64,000 nucleotides of DNA from Streptomyces fuscichromogenes. GTDB taxonomy: Bacteria > Actinomycetota > Actinomycetes > Streptomycetales > Streptomycetaceae. Location of the stretch: the NCBI RefSeq assembly GCF_014645815.1, contig NZ_BMML01000004.1, positions 1 to 64,000 on the forward strand, given 5' to 3'. Positions 10,735 to 19,767 of the stretch are shown here, one piece after another. The notes below the pieces were generated by a model, which was given only the letters and a program-made list of their open reading frames with translations, did not search any database and was not told the origin of the DNA. The position numbers and the translations under genes are program-made. Numbering within the stretch: the stretch's first letter is position 1; each line of letters starts with the position of its first letter.

Positions 10735-13485
10735 ATGGCCTCACGTCCCTCGGCAGCCAAGAAGCAGCCCGCGAAGAAGGCCGCTCCCTCGAAGGCTCCG
10801 GCGAAGAAGGCCGCCGCGAAGAACGCCCCGGCCAAGAAGGCGGCCGTCAAGAGGACCGCGGCGAAGAAGTCCGCGCCGGCGCCCAAGCCCGCGCCCAGCC
10901 CCACCGGGGGCGTCTACCGCCTGGTGCGCGCCCTCTGGCTGGGCGTCGCGCACGCCGTCGGCGCCGTCTTCCGCGGCATAGGGCAGGGAGCCAGGAACCT
11001 GGACCCGGCGCACCGCAAGGACGGCGTCGCCCTGCTGCTGCTCGCCGCCGCCCTGATCGTCGCCGCCGGTACCTGGGCCGACCTGCGCGGCCCGGTCGGC
11101 GACCTGGTCGAGATCCTCGTCACCGGCGCCTTCGGCCGTCTCGACCTGCTGGTGCCGATACTGCTCGCGATGATCGCCGTACGGTTCATGCGCCACCCCG
11201 AGCAGCAGGACGCCAACGGGCGGATCGTGATCGGCCTGTCCGCGCTGGTCATCGGGGTGCTCGGGCAGGTCCACATCGCGTGCGGCTCGCCCGCCCGCAG
11301 CGACGGCATGCAGGGCATAAGGGACGCCGGTGGCCTCATCGGCTGGGCGGCGGCGACCCCGCTGACCTACACCATGACCGAGGTCCTCGCGGTACCCCTG
11401 CTGGTGCTGCTCACGGTCTTCGGGCTGCTCGTCGTCACCGCGACCCCGGTGAACGCCGTCCCGCAGCGGCTGCGGTCGCTGGGCGTGCGCCTCGGGCTGC
11501 TGCACGACCCCGAGCCCGACGAGTACCAGGAGTACGGCGAGGACGACGAGCGCTACGACGAGCAGTGGCGCCAGGCGCTGCCCGCGCGCTCCCGCCGGCG
11601 CCCCGGCGCCCCCCAGGACTACGACCCCGACGGCGCCGAGCAGGAGGCCCTCGCCAAGCGCCGGGGCCGGCCGCGGCGCTCCGCCGTGCCGCAGCCCGAA
11701 CTGGGCCGCCGGTTGGACGCCGTGGACGTCGCGGCGGCCGCCGCGGCCGCGCTCGACGGCGCCGTCCTGCACGGCATGCCGCCCTCCCCGCTCGTCGCCG
11801 ACCTCACCCAGGGGGTCAGCGTCGGCGACCGCGAGGACACCATGCCGACACCCGTACCGGCCCCGAGCCCCGGCCCGAGTCCGGTGCCGGCCGCGCGGCC
11901 GAAGCAGGAGCGGCTCAAGGTCGAGCCGGTCGTCGCCGACCTCACCAAACCGGCGCCCGAGGAACCCCGCGACCTGCCGCCGCGCGCCGAGCAGCTCCAG
12001 CTCTCCGGCGACATCACCTACTCGCTGCCGTCGCTCGACCTCCTGACCCGCGGCGGCCCCGGCAAGGCGCGCAGCGAGGCCAACGACCGGGTGGTCGCCT
12101 CGCTCACCAACGTCTTCTCCGAGTTCAAGGTCGACGCCGCCGTCACCGGGTTCACCCGCGGTCCCACGGTCACCCGCTACGAGGTCGAACTCGGCCCCGC
12201 CGTGAAGGTCGAGCGGATCACCGCGCTCACCAAGAACATCGCGTACGCCGTCGCCAGCCCGGACGTGCGGATCATCAGCCCGATCCCCGGCAAGTCCGCG
12301 GTCGGCATCGAGATCCCCAACACCGACCGCGAGATGGTCAACCTCGGAGACGTGCTGCGGCTCGCCGAGTCCGCCGAGGACGACGACCCGATGCTGGTCG
12401 CCTTCGGCAAGGACGTCGAGGGCGGCTACGTCATGCACTCGCTGGCGAAGATGCCGCACATGCTCGTCGCCGGCGCCACCGGCTCCGGCAAGTCGTCCTG
12501 CATCAACTGTCTGATCACCTCGGTCATGATGCGGGCGACCCCGGAGGACGTGCGGATGGTCCTCGTGGACCCCAAGCGCGTCGAGCTGACCGCCTACGAG
12601 GGCATCCCGCACCTGATCACGCCGATCATCACCAACCCGAAGCGGGCCGCCGAGGCGCTCCAGTGGGTCGTACGCGAGATGGACCTGCGCTACGACGACC
12701 TGGCCGCGTTCGGCTACCGGCACATCGACGACTTCAACAAGGCCGTCCGCGACGGCAAGCTCAAGACGCCGGAGGGCAGTGAGCGCGAGCTCCACGCGTA
12801 CCCGTATCTGCTGGTGATCGTCGACGAGCTCGCCGACCTGATGATGGTCGCCCCGCGTGACGTCGAGGACTCGATCGTCCGTATCACGCAGCTCGCGCGG
12901 GCGGCCGGCATCCACCTGGTGCTCGCCACCCAGCGCCCGTCGGTCGACGTGGTCACCGGCCTCATCAAGGCGAACGTGCCCTCCCGGCTCGCCTTCGCCA
13001 CCTCCTCGCTCGCCGACAGCCGCGTCATCCTCGACCAGCCCGGCGCCGAGAAACTCATCGGCAAGGGCGACGGGCTCTTCCTGCCGATGGGGGCGAACAA
13101 GCCGACCCGTATGCAGGGCGCGTTCGTCACCGAGGAGGAGGTCGCGGCGATCGTCCAGCACTGCAAGGACCAGATGACGCCGGTCTTCCGGGACGACGTC
13201 GTGGTGGGCAGCAAGCAGAAGAAGGAGATCGACGAGGACATCGGCGACGACCTCGACCTGCTGTGCCAGGCGGCCGAGCTGGTCGTCTCCACGCAGTTCG
13301 GCTCCACGTCCATGCTCCAGCGCAAGCTGCGGGTCGGCTTCGCCAAGGCCGGCCGGCTCATGGACCTCATGGAGTCGCGCGGTGTGGTCGGGCCGAGCGA
13401 GGGGTCCAAGGCGCGCGACGTTCTGGTGAAACCCGATGAGCTGGATGGGGTGCTTGCTGTGATCCGCGGGGAGTCCGCGGGGTAG
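10735..13485 (+). CDS. ftsK: DNA translocase FtsK/SpoIIIE
   Basis: 916-aa septal DNA pump that clears chromosome arms from closing septa, important when many sporulation septa form at once. Domain order: a histone-H1-like Lys/Ala-rich N terminus (KKAAPSKAPAKKAAAKN), four predicted TM helices (~95-240), an acidic/proline-rich linker, an alpha/beta RecA-like motor with Walker A GATGSGKSS (~residue 580), Walker B LLVIVDELADLMM and the signature ATQRPSVDVVTG, then a gamma winged helix (STSMLQRKLRVGFAKAGRLMD) that would read KOPS-like sequences. ATG 10735 has no Shine-Dalgarno. Instead TAACCT sits exactly 7 nt upstream, suggesting a leaderless mRNA. Confidence 0.95.
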   Translation: MASRPSAAKKQPAKKAAPSKAPAKKAAAKNAPAKKAAVKRTAAKKSAPAPKPAPSPTGGVYRLVRALWLGVAHAVGAVFRGIGQGARNLDPAHRKDGVALLLLAAALIVAAGTWADLRGPVGDLVEILVTGAFGRLDLLVPILLAMIAVRFMRHPEQQDANGRIVIGLSALVIGVLGQVHIACGSPARSDGMQGIRDAGGLIGWAAATPLTYTMTEVLAVPLLVLLTVFGLLVVTATPVNAVPQRLRSLGVRLGLLHDPEPDEYQEYGEDDERYDEQWRQALPARSRRRPGAPQDYDPDGAEQEALAKRRGRPRRSAVPQPELGRRLDAVDVAAAAAAALDGAVLHGMPPSPLVADLTQGVSVGDREDTMPTPVPAPSPGPSPVPAARPKQERLKVEPVVADLTKPAPEEPRDLPPRAEQLQLSGDITYSLPSLDLLTRGGPGKARSEANDRVVASLTNVFSEFKVDAAVTGFTRGPTVTRYEVELGPAVKVERITALTKNIAYAVASPDVRIISPIPGKSAVGIEIPNTDREMVNLGDVLRLAESAEDDDPMLVAFGKDVEGGYVMHSLAKMPHMLVAGATGSGKSSCINCLITSVMMRATPEDVRMVLVDPKRVELTAYEGIPHLITPIITNPKRAAEALQWVVREMDLRYDDLAAFGYRHIDDFNKAVRDGKLKTPEGSERELHAYPYLLVIVDELADLMMVAPRDVEDSIVRITQLARAAGIHLVLATQRPSVDVVTGLIKANVPSRLAFATSSLADSRVILDQPGAEKLIGKGDGLFLPMGANKPTRMQGAFVTEEEVAAIVQHCKDQMTPVFRDDVVVGSKQKKEIDEDIGDDLDLLCQAAELVVSTQFGSTSMLQRKLRVGFAKAGRLMDLMESRGVVGPSEGSKARDVLVKPDELDGVLAVIRGESAG

Positions 13486-13516
13486 GCCTGTCTCAGGGCC
13501 ACGGGCGCCGGTAGAC

Positions 13517-13545
13517 CGGGTGGAGTCATTGTCGTGATCCACCCG
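13517..13545 (+). terminator. Hairpin after ftsK, possible terminator
   Basis: Perfect 8-bp inverted repeat CGGGTGGA / TCCACCCG around a 13-nt loop, 32 nt past the ftsK stop. There is no U tract, which is common for Streptomyces terminators. Confidence 0.4.
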
Positions 13546-13689
13546 TTAGGGATCGTCGGGCAACCGTTTCCCTTTGACGCACGTCAAGTTGAGCGAGAGG
13601 AAAGGTGTGTACTCCATCTTGGGGCGCACGCCTGACCCGTCATCGGCATGTCCGGCCATACCGATGGCGTACAAAGTCGTACCGCCCGG

Positions 13690-13720
13690 TTGCCTCACCC
13701 TTTCGCACCCCCCCTAGACT
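13690..13720 (+). promoter_or_regulatory. Candidate promoter of the RodZ-like gene
   Basis: TTGCCT (13690-13695) and TAGACT (13715-13720) are 19 bp apart. Predicted start ~13727 gives a 36-nt leader to GTG 13763. This favours GTG 13763 over the in-frame GTG at 13736. Confidence 0.4.
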
Positions 13721-13762
13721 GAACCTCCAGCACAGGTGGCTACACGCTCGAAAGGCGCCCCC

Positions 13763-14605
13763 GTGTCCATCGGCAGCAACTCCCCTGAAGACGAGCGTCC
13801 GTTCCCAGACGTGTCCGAGGAAAACCGCCCCTCCGTAGGCCGAGCCCTCAAACAGGCCCGCATCGCCGCCGGGCTGACCGTCGACGACATCAGCGGGAGC
13901 ACCCGGGTCCGTATCGCCATCGTGCACGCCATCGAGGCCGACGACTTCGCCCCCTGCGGCGGCGACGTCTACGCCCGCGGGCACATCCGGACCCTGGCCA
14001 GGGCCATCGGCCTCGACCCCGAACCGCTGCTCGCGCAGTTCGCGGCGGAGCACGGCGGTGGGCGGCCCGCGCCGACGCCCGCCGCACCGCTGTTCGAGGC
14101 GGAACGTATCCGCCCCGAGCGCCGCGGACCCAACTGGACCGCGGCCATGGTCGCCGCGATCGTCGTCGTGATCGGCTTCGTCGGCTTCACCGCCTTCAAG
14201 GGCGGCAACGGCGACGACGCGAAGCAGTCGGTCGCCGAGGGCCCCGCGCCGACGACCAGCAAGCCGGTCTCGCCGACCCCGAAGGAGAGCAAGCCCGGCA
14301 AGGCCCCCGCGCCCTCCGACAGCGCGATCGCCGCCGCGCCCCAGGACAAGGTCACCGTCCAGGTCAGCGCGGTCAACGGACGCAGCTGGATCTCGGCCAA
14401 GGACCACAACGGCCGGATGCTCTTCGACGGGCTCCTGAAGAAGGGCGACTCCAAGACCTTCCAGGACAGTTCCAAGATCAACCTGATCCTCGGCGACGCC
14501 GGTGCCATCCAGCTTTACGTCAACGGCAAGAAGATCGAGGACCAGTTCCGGCCCGGTGCGGTGGAGCGCCTGACGTACACCAAGGGCGACCCGGAAGTCG
14601 GATAA
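13763..14605 (+). CDS. RodZ-like helix-turn-helix membrane protein
   Basis: 280 aa with the RodZ-type layout. A cytoplasmic Cro/XRE helix-turn-helix ([20 protein letters not shown] ... [16 protein letters not shown]) at ~25-110 is followed by one transmembrane helix ([19 protein letters not shown]), a Ser/Pro/Lys linker and an extracytoplasmic DUF4115-type beta domain ([20 protein letters not shown] ... [16 protein letters not shown]). RodZ-family proteins link membrane and cell-wall machinery to the cytoskeleton. In Streptomyces this gene sits between ftsK and rimO; its exact role is not shown here. Start GTG 13763 was selected from the promoter position. Confidence 0.8.
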   Translation: MSIGSNSPEDERPFPDVSEENRPSVGRALKQARIAAGLTVDDISGSTRVRIAIVHAIEADDFAPCGGDVYARGHIRTLARAIGLDPEPLLAQFAAEHGGGRPAPTPAAPLFEAERIRPERRGPNWTAAMVAAIVVVIGFVGFTAFKGGNGDDAKQSVAEGPAPTTSKPVSPTPKESKPGKAPAPSDSAIAAAPQDKVTVQVSAVNGRSWISAKDHNGRMLFDGLLKKGDSKTFQDSSKINLILGDAGAIQLYVNGKKIEDQFRPGAVERLTYTKGDPEVG

Positions 14606-14697
14606 TCGTTCGGATCGAGCACGTACCCAAGGGGTTGGCCATGATCGGCCAGCCCCTTCGACGTGGGGTGTCGGTGAGACAAAGTAGTCTTGAGCCC

Positions 14698-16170
14698 ATG
14701 CCTGAACGCCGTACCGTCGCACTCGTCACTCTCGGCTGCGCCCGTAACGAGGTGGACTCGGAGGAGCTCGCAGGCCGTTTGGAGGCGGACGGCTGGCAGC
14801 TTGTCGAGGACGCATCGGACGCGGACGTCGCCGTCGTCAACACCTGTGGATTCGTCGAGGCCGCCAAGAAGGACTCGGTCGACGCCCTTCTGGAGGCCAA
14901 TGACCTCAAGGGGCACGGCAGAACCCAGGCCGTCGTGGCGGTGGGCTGCATGGCCGAGCGGTACGGCAAGGAGCTCGCCGAGGCGCTGCCCGAGGCGGAC
15001 GGGGTACTCGGCTTCGACGACTACTCCGACATCTCCGACCGGCTCCAGACCATCCTCAACGGCGGCATCCACGCCTCGCACACCCCGCGCGACCGGCGCA
15101 AGCTGCTGCCCATCAGCCCGGCCGAGCGGCAGGACTCCGCCGCGGCGGTGGCTCTGCCGGGCCACGGCCCGTCCGACCTCCCGGAGGGCGTGGCGCCCGC
15201 CTCCGGCCCCCGTGCGCCCCTGCGCCGCCGCCTGGACGGCGCCCCGGTGGCCTCGGTCAAGCTCGCCTCCGGCTGCGACCGCCGCTGCTCCTTCTGCGCC
15301 ATCCCGTCCTTCCGCGGCTCCTTCATCTCGCGCCGCCCGAGCGACGTGCTGAACGAGACCCGCTGGCTGGCCGAGCAGGGTGTGAAGGAGATCATGCTGG
15401 TCTCCGAGAACAACACCTCCTACGGCAAGGACCTGGGCGACATCCGCCTCCTGGAGTCCCTGCTGCCGGAGCTCGCCGAGGTCGACGGCGTGGAGCGGGT
15501 GCGCGTCAGCTACCTCCAGCCCGCCGAGATGCGCCCCGGCCTGATCGACGTACTGACCTCCACCCCGAAGGTCGTCCCGTACTTCGACCTGTCCTTCCAG
15601 CACTCCGCGCCCGGCGTGCTGCGCGCGATGCGCCGCTTCGGCGACACCGACCGCTTCCTGGAGCTGCTGGACACCATCCGCTCCAAGGCCCCGCAGGCCG
15701 GCGTCCGCTCCAACTTCATCGTCGGCTTCCCCGGCGAGTCCGAGTCCGACCTGGCCGAGCTGGAGCGCTTCCTGAACGGCGCCCGGCTGGACGCCATCGG
15801 TGTCTTCGGGTATTCCGACGAGGAGGGCACCGAGGCCGCGACGTACGAGAACAAGCTCGCCGAGGAGGTCGTCGCCGAGCGCCTCGCGCACATCTCCCGG
15901 CTCGCCGAGGAGCTCGTCTCGCAGCGGGCCGAGGAGCGCCTCGGCGAGACCGTGCACGTCCTCGTGGAGTCCGTGGACGACGAGGACGGCGTCCACGGCC
16001 GGGCGGCCCACCAGGCGCCCGAGACGGACGGACAGGTGCTGCTCACCAGCGGCGCGGGACTGCGCGTGGGCCGTATGGTCGAGGCGAAGGTGGTCGGTAC
16101 GGAAGGTGTCGACCTGGTGGCCGAGCCGCTGCAGGGCTCGCCCGCATGGAGTGAGGAGACCGCCAGATGA
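14698..16170 (+). CDS. rimO: Ribosomal protein S12 methylthiotransferase RimO
   Basis: 490-aa radical-SAM enzyme that methylthiolates an Asp of ribosomal protein S12. The N-terminal UPF0004 domain has three cluster cysteines in LGCARN, NTCGF and VGCMAERY. The radical-SAM domain has the CxxxCxxC motif in [13 protein letters not shown] (around residue 205), and a C-terminal TRAM RNA-binding domain follows. A proline/alanine-rich insert ([20 protein letters not shown]) lies before the radical-SAM motif. The start ATG 14698 has no ribosome-binding site but has TAGTCT exactly 7 nt upstream, so the operon mRNA is probably leaderless. First gene of rimO-pgsA-cinA-clgR; its stop overlaps pgsA by 4 nt. 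Confidence 0.92.
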   Translation: MPERRTVALVTLGCARNEVDSEELAGRLEADGWQLVEDASDADVAVVNTCGFVEAAKKDSVDALLEANDLKGHGRTQAVVAVGCMAERYGKELAEALPEADGVLGFDDYSDISDRLQTILNGGIHASHTPRDRRKLLPISPAERQDSAAAVALPGHGPSDLPEGVAPASGPRAPLRRRLDGAPVASVKLASGCDRRCSFCAIPSFRGSFISRRPSDVLNETRWLAEQGVKEIMLVSENNTSYGKDLGDIRLLESLLPELAEVDGVERVRVSYLQPAEMRPGLIDVLTSTPKVVPYFDLSFQHSAPGVLRAMRRFGDTDRFLELLDTIRSKAPQAGVRSNFIVGFPGESESDLAELERFLNGARLDAIGVFGYSDEEGTEAATYENKLAEEVVAERLAHISRLAEELVSQRAEERLGETVHVLVESVDDEDGVHGRAAHQAPETDGQVLLTSGAGLRVGRMVEAKVVGTEGVDLVAEPLQGSPAWSEETAR

Positions 16171-16937
16171 CCGGAGTCCCGGCGTCCGCCGCGGGCGGCT
16201 CCTCCGGCGCGCACGGCGCGCCGGGCTCCGCCGCCACGTCCGGTGCCGCCCCGGATTCCGGTTCCCGTGATTCCGGTTCCCACGACTCCGGTTCCCACGA
16301 CGACGGGCGGCCCGCGCGTGGCGCGAAGATCGCCGCGGCCGCCGTCAACCAGGCGAGCCTGTGGAACGTCGCCAATCTGCTGACGATGCTCCGGCTGGTC
16401 CTGGTGCCCGGCTTCGTCGCCCTGATGCTGGCGGGCGGCGGATACGACCCGGCGTGGCGCTCGCTCGCCTGGGCGGCCTTCGCCATCGCCATGATCACCG
16501 ACCTGTTCGACGGGCATCTGGCGCGCACGTACAACCTGGTGACCGACTTCGGGAAGATCGCCGACCCCATCGCCGACAAGGCGATCATGGGGGCGGCGCT
16601 GATCTGCCTGTCCGGGCTGGGCGATCTGCCCTGGTGGGTGACGATCGTGATCCTCGCCCGGGAACTCGGCATCACGCTCATGCGTTTCGTGGTCATCCGC
16701 TACGGCGTGATCCCCGCCAGCCGCGGCGGCAAGCTCAAGACCCTCACCCAGGGTGTGGCCGTGGGGATGTACGTGCTGGCACTGACGGGGTGGCTGGCGA
16801 CGCTGAGGTTCTGGGTGATGGCCGCGGCCGTCGTGCTGACCGTCGTCACCGGCCTCGACTATGTGAGACAGGCCATTGTGCTGCGGAGGCAGGGAATCGC
16901 CGAGCGCGCGGCAGCGTCGGAGGAGACGGAAGCGTGA
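16167..16937 (+). CDS. pgsA: CDP-diacylglycerol--glycerol-3-phosphate 3-phosphatidyltransferase (PgsA family)
   Basis: 256-aa integral membrane enzyme of phosphatidylglycerol/cardiolipin synthesis. The CDP-alcohol phosphotransferase motif is complete: DLFDGHLAR, then G and two Asp in [11 protein letters not shown]. Several hydrophobic helices follow ([35 protein letters not shown]). The first ~65 residues are a low-complexity Ser/Gly/Asp tail with four GS-HD-type repeats, unlike most PgsA proteins. The start overlaps the rimO stop (ATGA), implying translational coupling. The pgsA-cinA-clgR order is conserved in actinobacteria. Confidence 0.88.
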   Translation: MTGVPASAAGGSSGAHGAPGSAATSGAAPDSGSRDSGSHDSGSHDDGRPARGAKIAAAAVNQASLWNVANLLTMLRLVLVPGFVALMLAGGGYDPAWRSLAWAAFAIAMITDLFDGHLARTYNLVTDFGKIADPIADKAIMGAALICLSGLGDLPWWVTIVILARELGITLMRFVVIRYGVIPASRGGKLKTLTQGVAVGMYVLALTGWLATLRFWVMAAAVVLTVVTGLDYVRQAIVLRRQGIAERAAASEETEA

Positions 16938-17479
16938 GTTCCACGGCCGCCGAACTGGTGCGACTACTGACGGTGAGAGGGCAGACCCTCGCTGTCGCCG
17001 AGTCGCTGACCGGCGGTCTGGTCGCGGCAGAGATCACCACGGTCCCGGGGGCGTCCAAGGCGTTCCGGGGCTCCGTGACCGCCTACGCCACCGAGTTGAA
17101 GCACGATCTGCTGGGTGTAGACGCCACCCTGCTGGCCCAGCGCGGAGCGGTGGATCCGCAGGTCGCGGCCCAGATGGCGGCCGGAGTGCGCAAGGCGCTG
17201 GGTGCCGACTGGGGTCTCGCGACCACCGGAGTCGCCGGCCCGGAACCGCAGGACGGCCGTCCGGTCGGGACGGTTTTCGTGGCCGTGGACGGGCCGTTCG
17301 GCCCTGGTTCCGGTTCTGCCACTGGCGGAAAAGTGGCGGCCCTGCGGTTGAACGGCGACCGCGCGGAAATTCGTAGAGAGAGTGTACGGAGCGTACTCGC
17401 ACTGCTCCTGACGGAGCTTGCGGGCGAACAGACCGGGAATGAGCGGACACAGGATACGGAACAGAACGGGGGGTTTTGA
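16934..17479 (+). CDS. cinA: CinA C-terminal domain protein (nicotinamide-nucleotide amidohydrolase type)
   Basis: 181 aa, consisting only of the CinA_C/PncC fold, which deamidates NMN to NaMN in pyridine-nucleotide salvage. Family signatures are TLAVAESLTGGLVAAEIT, VTAYATELKHDLLGV and the glycine-rich ATTGVAGPEPQDGRPVGTVF. The N-terminal COG1058 half of full-length CinA is absent, as is usual in actinobacteria. GTG 16934 overlaps the pgsA stop (GTGA), so it is translationally coupled. It is followed by TGATG, where a 37-codon ORF begins. Confidence 0.87.
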   Translation: MSSTAAELVRLLTVRGQTLAVAESLTGGLVAAEITTVPGASKAFRGSVTAYATELKHDLLGVDATLLAQRGAVDPQVAAQMAAGVRKALGADWGLATTGVAGPEPQDGRPVGTVFVAVDGPFGPGSGSATGGKVAALRLNGDRAEIRRESVRSVLALLLTELAGEQTGNERTQDTEQNGGF

Positions 17480-17592
17480 TGTTTGCAGCCCTGAGTGAAC
17501 ACGACATCGCTCCCCGCACGGCCGCGGCGCAAGGCGGTACGGTGGGGCGTGAAGGATGCGGCTACGCGGTCCGAGGAGGGAGCCACCGATGA
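17479..17592 (+). CDS. Possible 37-aa coupling ORF between cinA and clgR
   Basis: ATG 17479 overlaps the cinA stop (TGATG) and its own TGA overlaps the clgR start (ATGA), so the reading frame exactly fills the gap between the two genes. GGGGGG lies ~6 nt before the ATG. The product starts [20 protein letters not shown] and ends VRGGSHR; no domain is recognised. It might couple clgR translation to cinA or act as a leader peptide. It could also be chance, since clgR has its own GAGGAGGG inside this ORF. Confidence 0.3.
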   Translation: MFAALSEHDIAPRTAAAQGGTVGREGCGYAVRGGSHR

Positions 17593-17963
17593 TTCTGCTC
17601 CGTCGCCTGCTGGGTGACGTGCTGCGTCGGCAGCGCCAGCGCCAGGGCCGTACTCTGCGCGAAGTCTCCTCGTCCGCCCGAGTCTCACTCGGCTATCTCT
17701 CCGAGGTGGAGCGGGGGCAGAAGGAGGCATCCTCCGAACTGCTTTCCGCCATCTGCGACGCGCTGGACGTACGGATGTCCGAGCTCATGCGGGAAGTGAG
17801 CGACGAGCTCGCCCTCGCCGAGCTGGCCCAGTCCGCCCGGGCCACCGAGCCCGTGCCCACGCCGGTTCGCCCGATGCTGGGTACCGTCTCGGTGACCGGC
17901 GTGCCACCGGAACGGGTGACCATCAAGGCGCCCGCCGAGGCGGTGGACGTGGTCGCCGCGTGA
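17589..17963 (+). CDS. clgR: ClgR, XRE-family activator of clp protease genes
   Basis: 124 aa. The helix-turn-helix occupies ~residues 8-65 ([20 protein letters not shown] ... [21 protein letters not shown] ... LDVRMSELM), the signature of ClgR. In Streptomyces ClgR activates clpP1P2, clpC and lon (established). The protein ends VDVVAA: two C-terminal alanines form a Clp degron in the S. lividans protein, so its own target protease can degrade it. Start ATG 17589 has GAGGAGGGAG nearby. The alternative upstream start (~17556) would swallow that site. Last gene of the rimO-pgsA-cinA operon. Confidence 0.9.
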   Translation: MILLRRLLGDVLRRQRQRQGRTLREVSSSARVSLGYLSEVERGQKEASSELLSAICDALDVRMSELMREVSDELALAELAQSARATEPVPTPVRPMLGTVSVTGVPPERVTIKAPAEAVDVVAA

Positions 17964-18017
17964 CGCCTGCGCGGGTGTAGACCGACGCGGCGCCGACCTG
18001 GCGTCGAAGAAGTGCGC

Positions 18018-18037
18018 GAGGCCCCGGCCGGGGCCTC
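18018..18037. terminator. Palindrome after clgR, possible terminator
   Basis: A 20-bp perfect palindrome (GAGGCCCCGG and its complement) lies 55 nt after the clgR stop, followed by a related GGCCGGGGCC block at 18060-18069. There is no U tract. Confidence 0.4.
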
Positions 18038-18167
18038 CCGGGGTGACCTGGTGAGGTGCGGCCGGGGCCTTCGTGCGTCTGCGTACCGGGTGCGTCCATT
18101 TGCCGGTGCCCGGTGGTCCGGTCATGGTGGAGGGACATGACAGGGGGCCGACGACCGGAGAGAACGC

Positions 18168-18638
18168 ATGTACGTCGTGAAGAGCCCGCTGTCCGACGCG
18201 GACCTGAAGACCGTGGCAGAAGCGCTGCAGGGCGCCCTCGTCGACCTGGTGGACCTGGCACTGGCGGCCAAGCAGATCCACTGGAACGTGGTCGGACAAC
18301 GCTTCCGGACCGTCCACCTCCAGCTCGACGAGGTCGTGGACACGGTCCGGTTGCACTCCGACACGGTCGCGGAGCGGGCGTCGGCGCTGGGCGTCTCACC
18401 GGACGGGCGTGCGGCCACCGTGGCGGCCGACAGCGGCATCGGGCCGGTGCCCGGGGGCTGGGTCAAGGACTCGGACGCGGTGGCGGCCCTGGTGGACGCG
18501 CTGGGCGCGGTGATCACCCGGATGCGGGAGCGGGTCACGGTGACCGCGGAGCCGGATCCGGTGTCCCAGGACATCCTCATCGGGATCACGGCGGATCTGG
18601 AGAAGCATCACTGGATGTTCCAGGCGGAGAACGCGTAG
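18168..18638 (+). CDS. dps: Dps-type ferritin-like protein
   Basis: 156-aa member of the Dps family: dodecameric ferritin-like shells that oxidise and store iron with H2O2 and compact DNA in stress and stationary phase. Ferroxidase residues are visible in KQIHWNVVGQRFRTVHLQLDEVV (His, then Asp/Glu) and in the helix DTVAERASALGVSPDGR. There is no long Lys-rich N-terminal tail, so direct DNA binding through such a tail is unlikely. GGAGAG precedes ATG 18168. From position it corresponds to the Dps paralogue next to clgR in S. coelicolor (DpsB, from memory). Confidence 0.88.
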   Translation: MYVVKSPLSDADLKTVAEALQGALVDLVDLALAAKQIHWNVVGQRFRTVHLQLDEVVDTVRLHSDTVAERASALGVSPDGRAATVAADSGIGPVPGGWVKDSDAVAALVDALGAVITRMRERVTVTAEPDPVSQDILIGITADLEKHHWMFQAENA

Positions 18639-18739
18639 CAGAGGACGATGTCGGTCGACGGCCGTTGCATCGGTGAGCCCTCGGTGCGCCTACCCGGTGG
18701 GCCGGGCGGCGTTCTAGCGTCCGGCTGGAGGTGGCGGCC

Positions 18740-19018
18740 ATGGTGGGGCGGATAGTGCGGTGGGGGGTTGCCCTGGGACTCGCGGCGGTGTGGTGGTGGG
18801 CCGTGCTGCGGATCGCGTTCACCGACGGCGCCGGGGCGCTGGAGGGGACCGTGGCCGCCGGCGGGTGGGGACTGAGCCTGCTGCCGGTGAACTGCGTGCC
18901 GAGGGCCCGCGCGGCCGGGGCCCTGGGCCCGGCGCGGTGGCGGACGGCCTGGCGGGCACACGGAGCTACCAGGGCATCGCGACCCCTCCGTTCGGGCGCA
19001 GGATCTGGCCCGTCGTGA
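18740..19018 (+). CDS. Small single-pass membrane protein
   Basis: 92 aa. One N-terminal hydrophobic helix (GVALGLAAVWWWAVLRIAF) is followed by a second weakly hydrophobic stretch (VAAGGWGLSLLPV) and a basic C-terminal tail (PARWRTAWRAHGATRASRPLR). ATG 18740 was chosen because GGAGGT lies 7 nt upstream. No family was recognised. It is convergent with, and overlaps by 53 nt, the following SDR gene; the C-terminal tail lies in that overlap. Confidence 0.6.
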   Translation: MVGRIVRWGVALGLAAVWWWAVLRIAFTDGAGALEGTVAAGGWGLSLLPVNCVPRARAAGALGPARWRTAWRAHGATRASRPLRSGAGSGPS

Positions 19019-19730
19019 ACGAGGAGGCGTCGGACGCCAGATAGAGCACGGCGTGTGCGATGTCCTCCGCCTCGCCGACCCGGCCCAGCGGCGACATCCG
19101 GGCCATCCGCGTCTCCGTCCGCTCCTGCTCCGCACGGTCGTCGCGGTCGGTCATGGGGGTGCGGGTCCAGCCCGGGGCGACCGCGTTGACGCGGATGCCC
19201 TGCCGGCCGACCTCGTTGGCGAGCGTCCTGGTCAGCTGGACCACGGCCGCCTTGGCCGCGCCGTAGCAGAGCAGGCCGGGGCCGCCGGTGTCGATCGCAC
19301 CCGAGGCCATGGTGATGATGCTGCCCCCGGTCCGTCCTGCCAGCATCAGCCGTGCCGCCTCCTGACAGGCGTACAGGACCCCCTTGAAGTTGACGCCCAG
19401 GACCCGGTCGAGGTCCTCGTCCCTGGTCTCCAGGACCGGGCTGCGGTGCATGATCCCGGCGATCGCCGCCATCACGTCCAGCCGCTCGCAGGACCGCACG
19501 GCCTGCCCGAGCCGCGCCCGGTCGGTGACGTCGAGGGTGTGGGTGCGGGCGAGACCGCCCTGGTCCTTGATCAGGGCCGCCGTCTCGTGCAGGCCGTCCG
19601 CGTCCCGGTCGGCACAGTGCACGGTCGCGCCCGCCTCGGCGAGCAGCACGGCCGACGCCCGGCCGATGCCGCCGGCGGCGCCGGTGACGAACGCGGTGCG
19701 TCCGGTGAGGTCGTACGCCTTGAGGGACAT
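18966..19730 (-). CDS. SDR-family oxidoreductase
   Basis: 254-aa classical short-chain dehydrogenase. NAD(P) motif GAAGGIGRA near the N terminus with an acidic residue in HCADRDADG (suggesting NAD), an NxxG-type IAGIMHRSP, active-site Ser in TMASGAIDTGG, YGAAK (Tyr-xxx-Lys), and NAVAPGWTRTPMT. Substrate not predictable; closest in style to 3-oxoacyl-ACP reductase/glucose dehydrogenase-type enzymes. Its start ATG 19730 follows a near-consensus promoter by only 7 nt with no Shine-Dalgarno, so the mRNA is probably leaderless. A TGACGG-A-CCGTCA palindrome overlaps the -35, which suggests repression, perhaps by a TetR-like protein not encoded here. Confidence 0.85.
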   Translation of the reverse strand: MSLKAYDLTGRTAFVTGAAGGIGRASAVLLAEAGATVHCADRDADGLHETAALIKDQGGLARTHTLDVTDRARLGQAVRSCERLDVMAAIAGIMHRSPVLETRDEDLDRVLGVNFKGVLYACQEAARLMLAGRTGGSIITMASGAIDTGGPGLLCYGAAKAAVVQLTRTLANEVGRQGIRVNAVAPGWTRTPMTDRDDRAEQERTETRMARMSPLGRVGEAEDIAHAVLYLASDASSFTTGQILRPNGGVAMPW

Positions 19731-19737
19731 GACAGCG

Positions 19738-19767
19738 ACGGTACGAGCGTTTCTGACGGACCGTCAA
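19738..19767 (-). promoter_or_regulatory. Promoter and palindromic operator of the SDR gene
   Basis: Minus strand: TTGACG (19767-19762), 18-bp spacer, TACCGT (19743-19738), then 7 nt to the ATG. The 13-bp palindrome TGACGGACCGTCA (19754-19766) covers the -35 element and the TGA stop codon of the upstream nei gene. Confidence 0.65.

Noticed and set aside
17405..17530. ClgR operator upstream of clgR
   Set aside because: GCTTGCGGGCGAAC and CGCTCCCCGCA only partly fit the published CGC-N5-GCG-type site; not reported as a feature.
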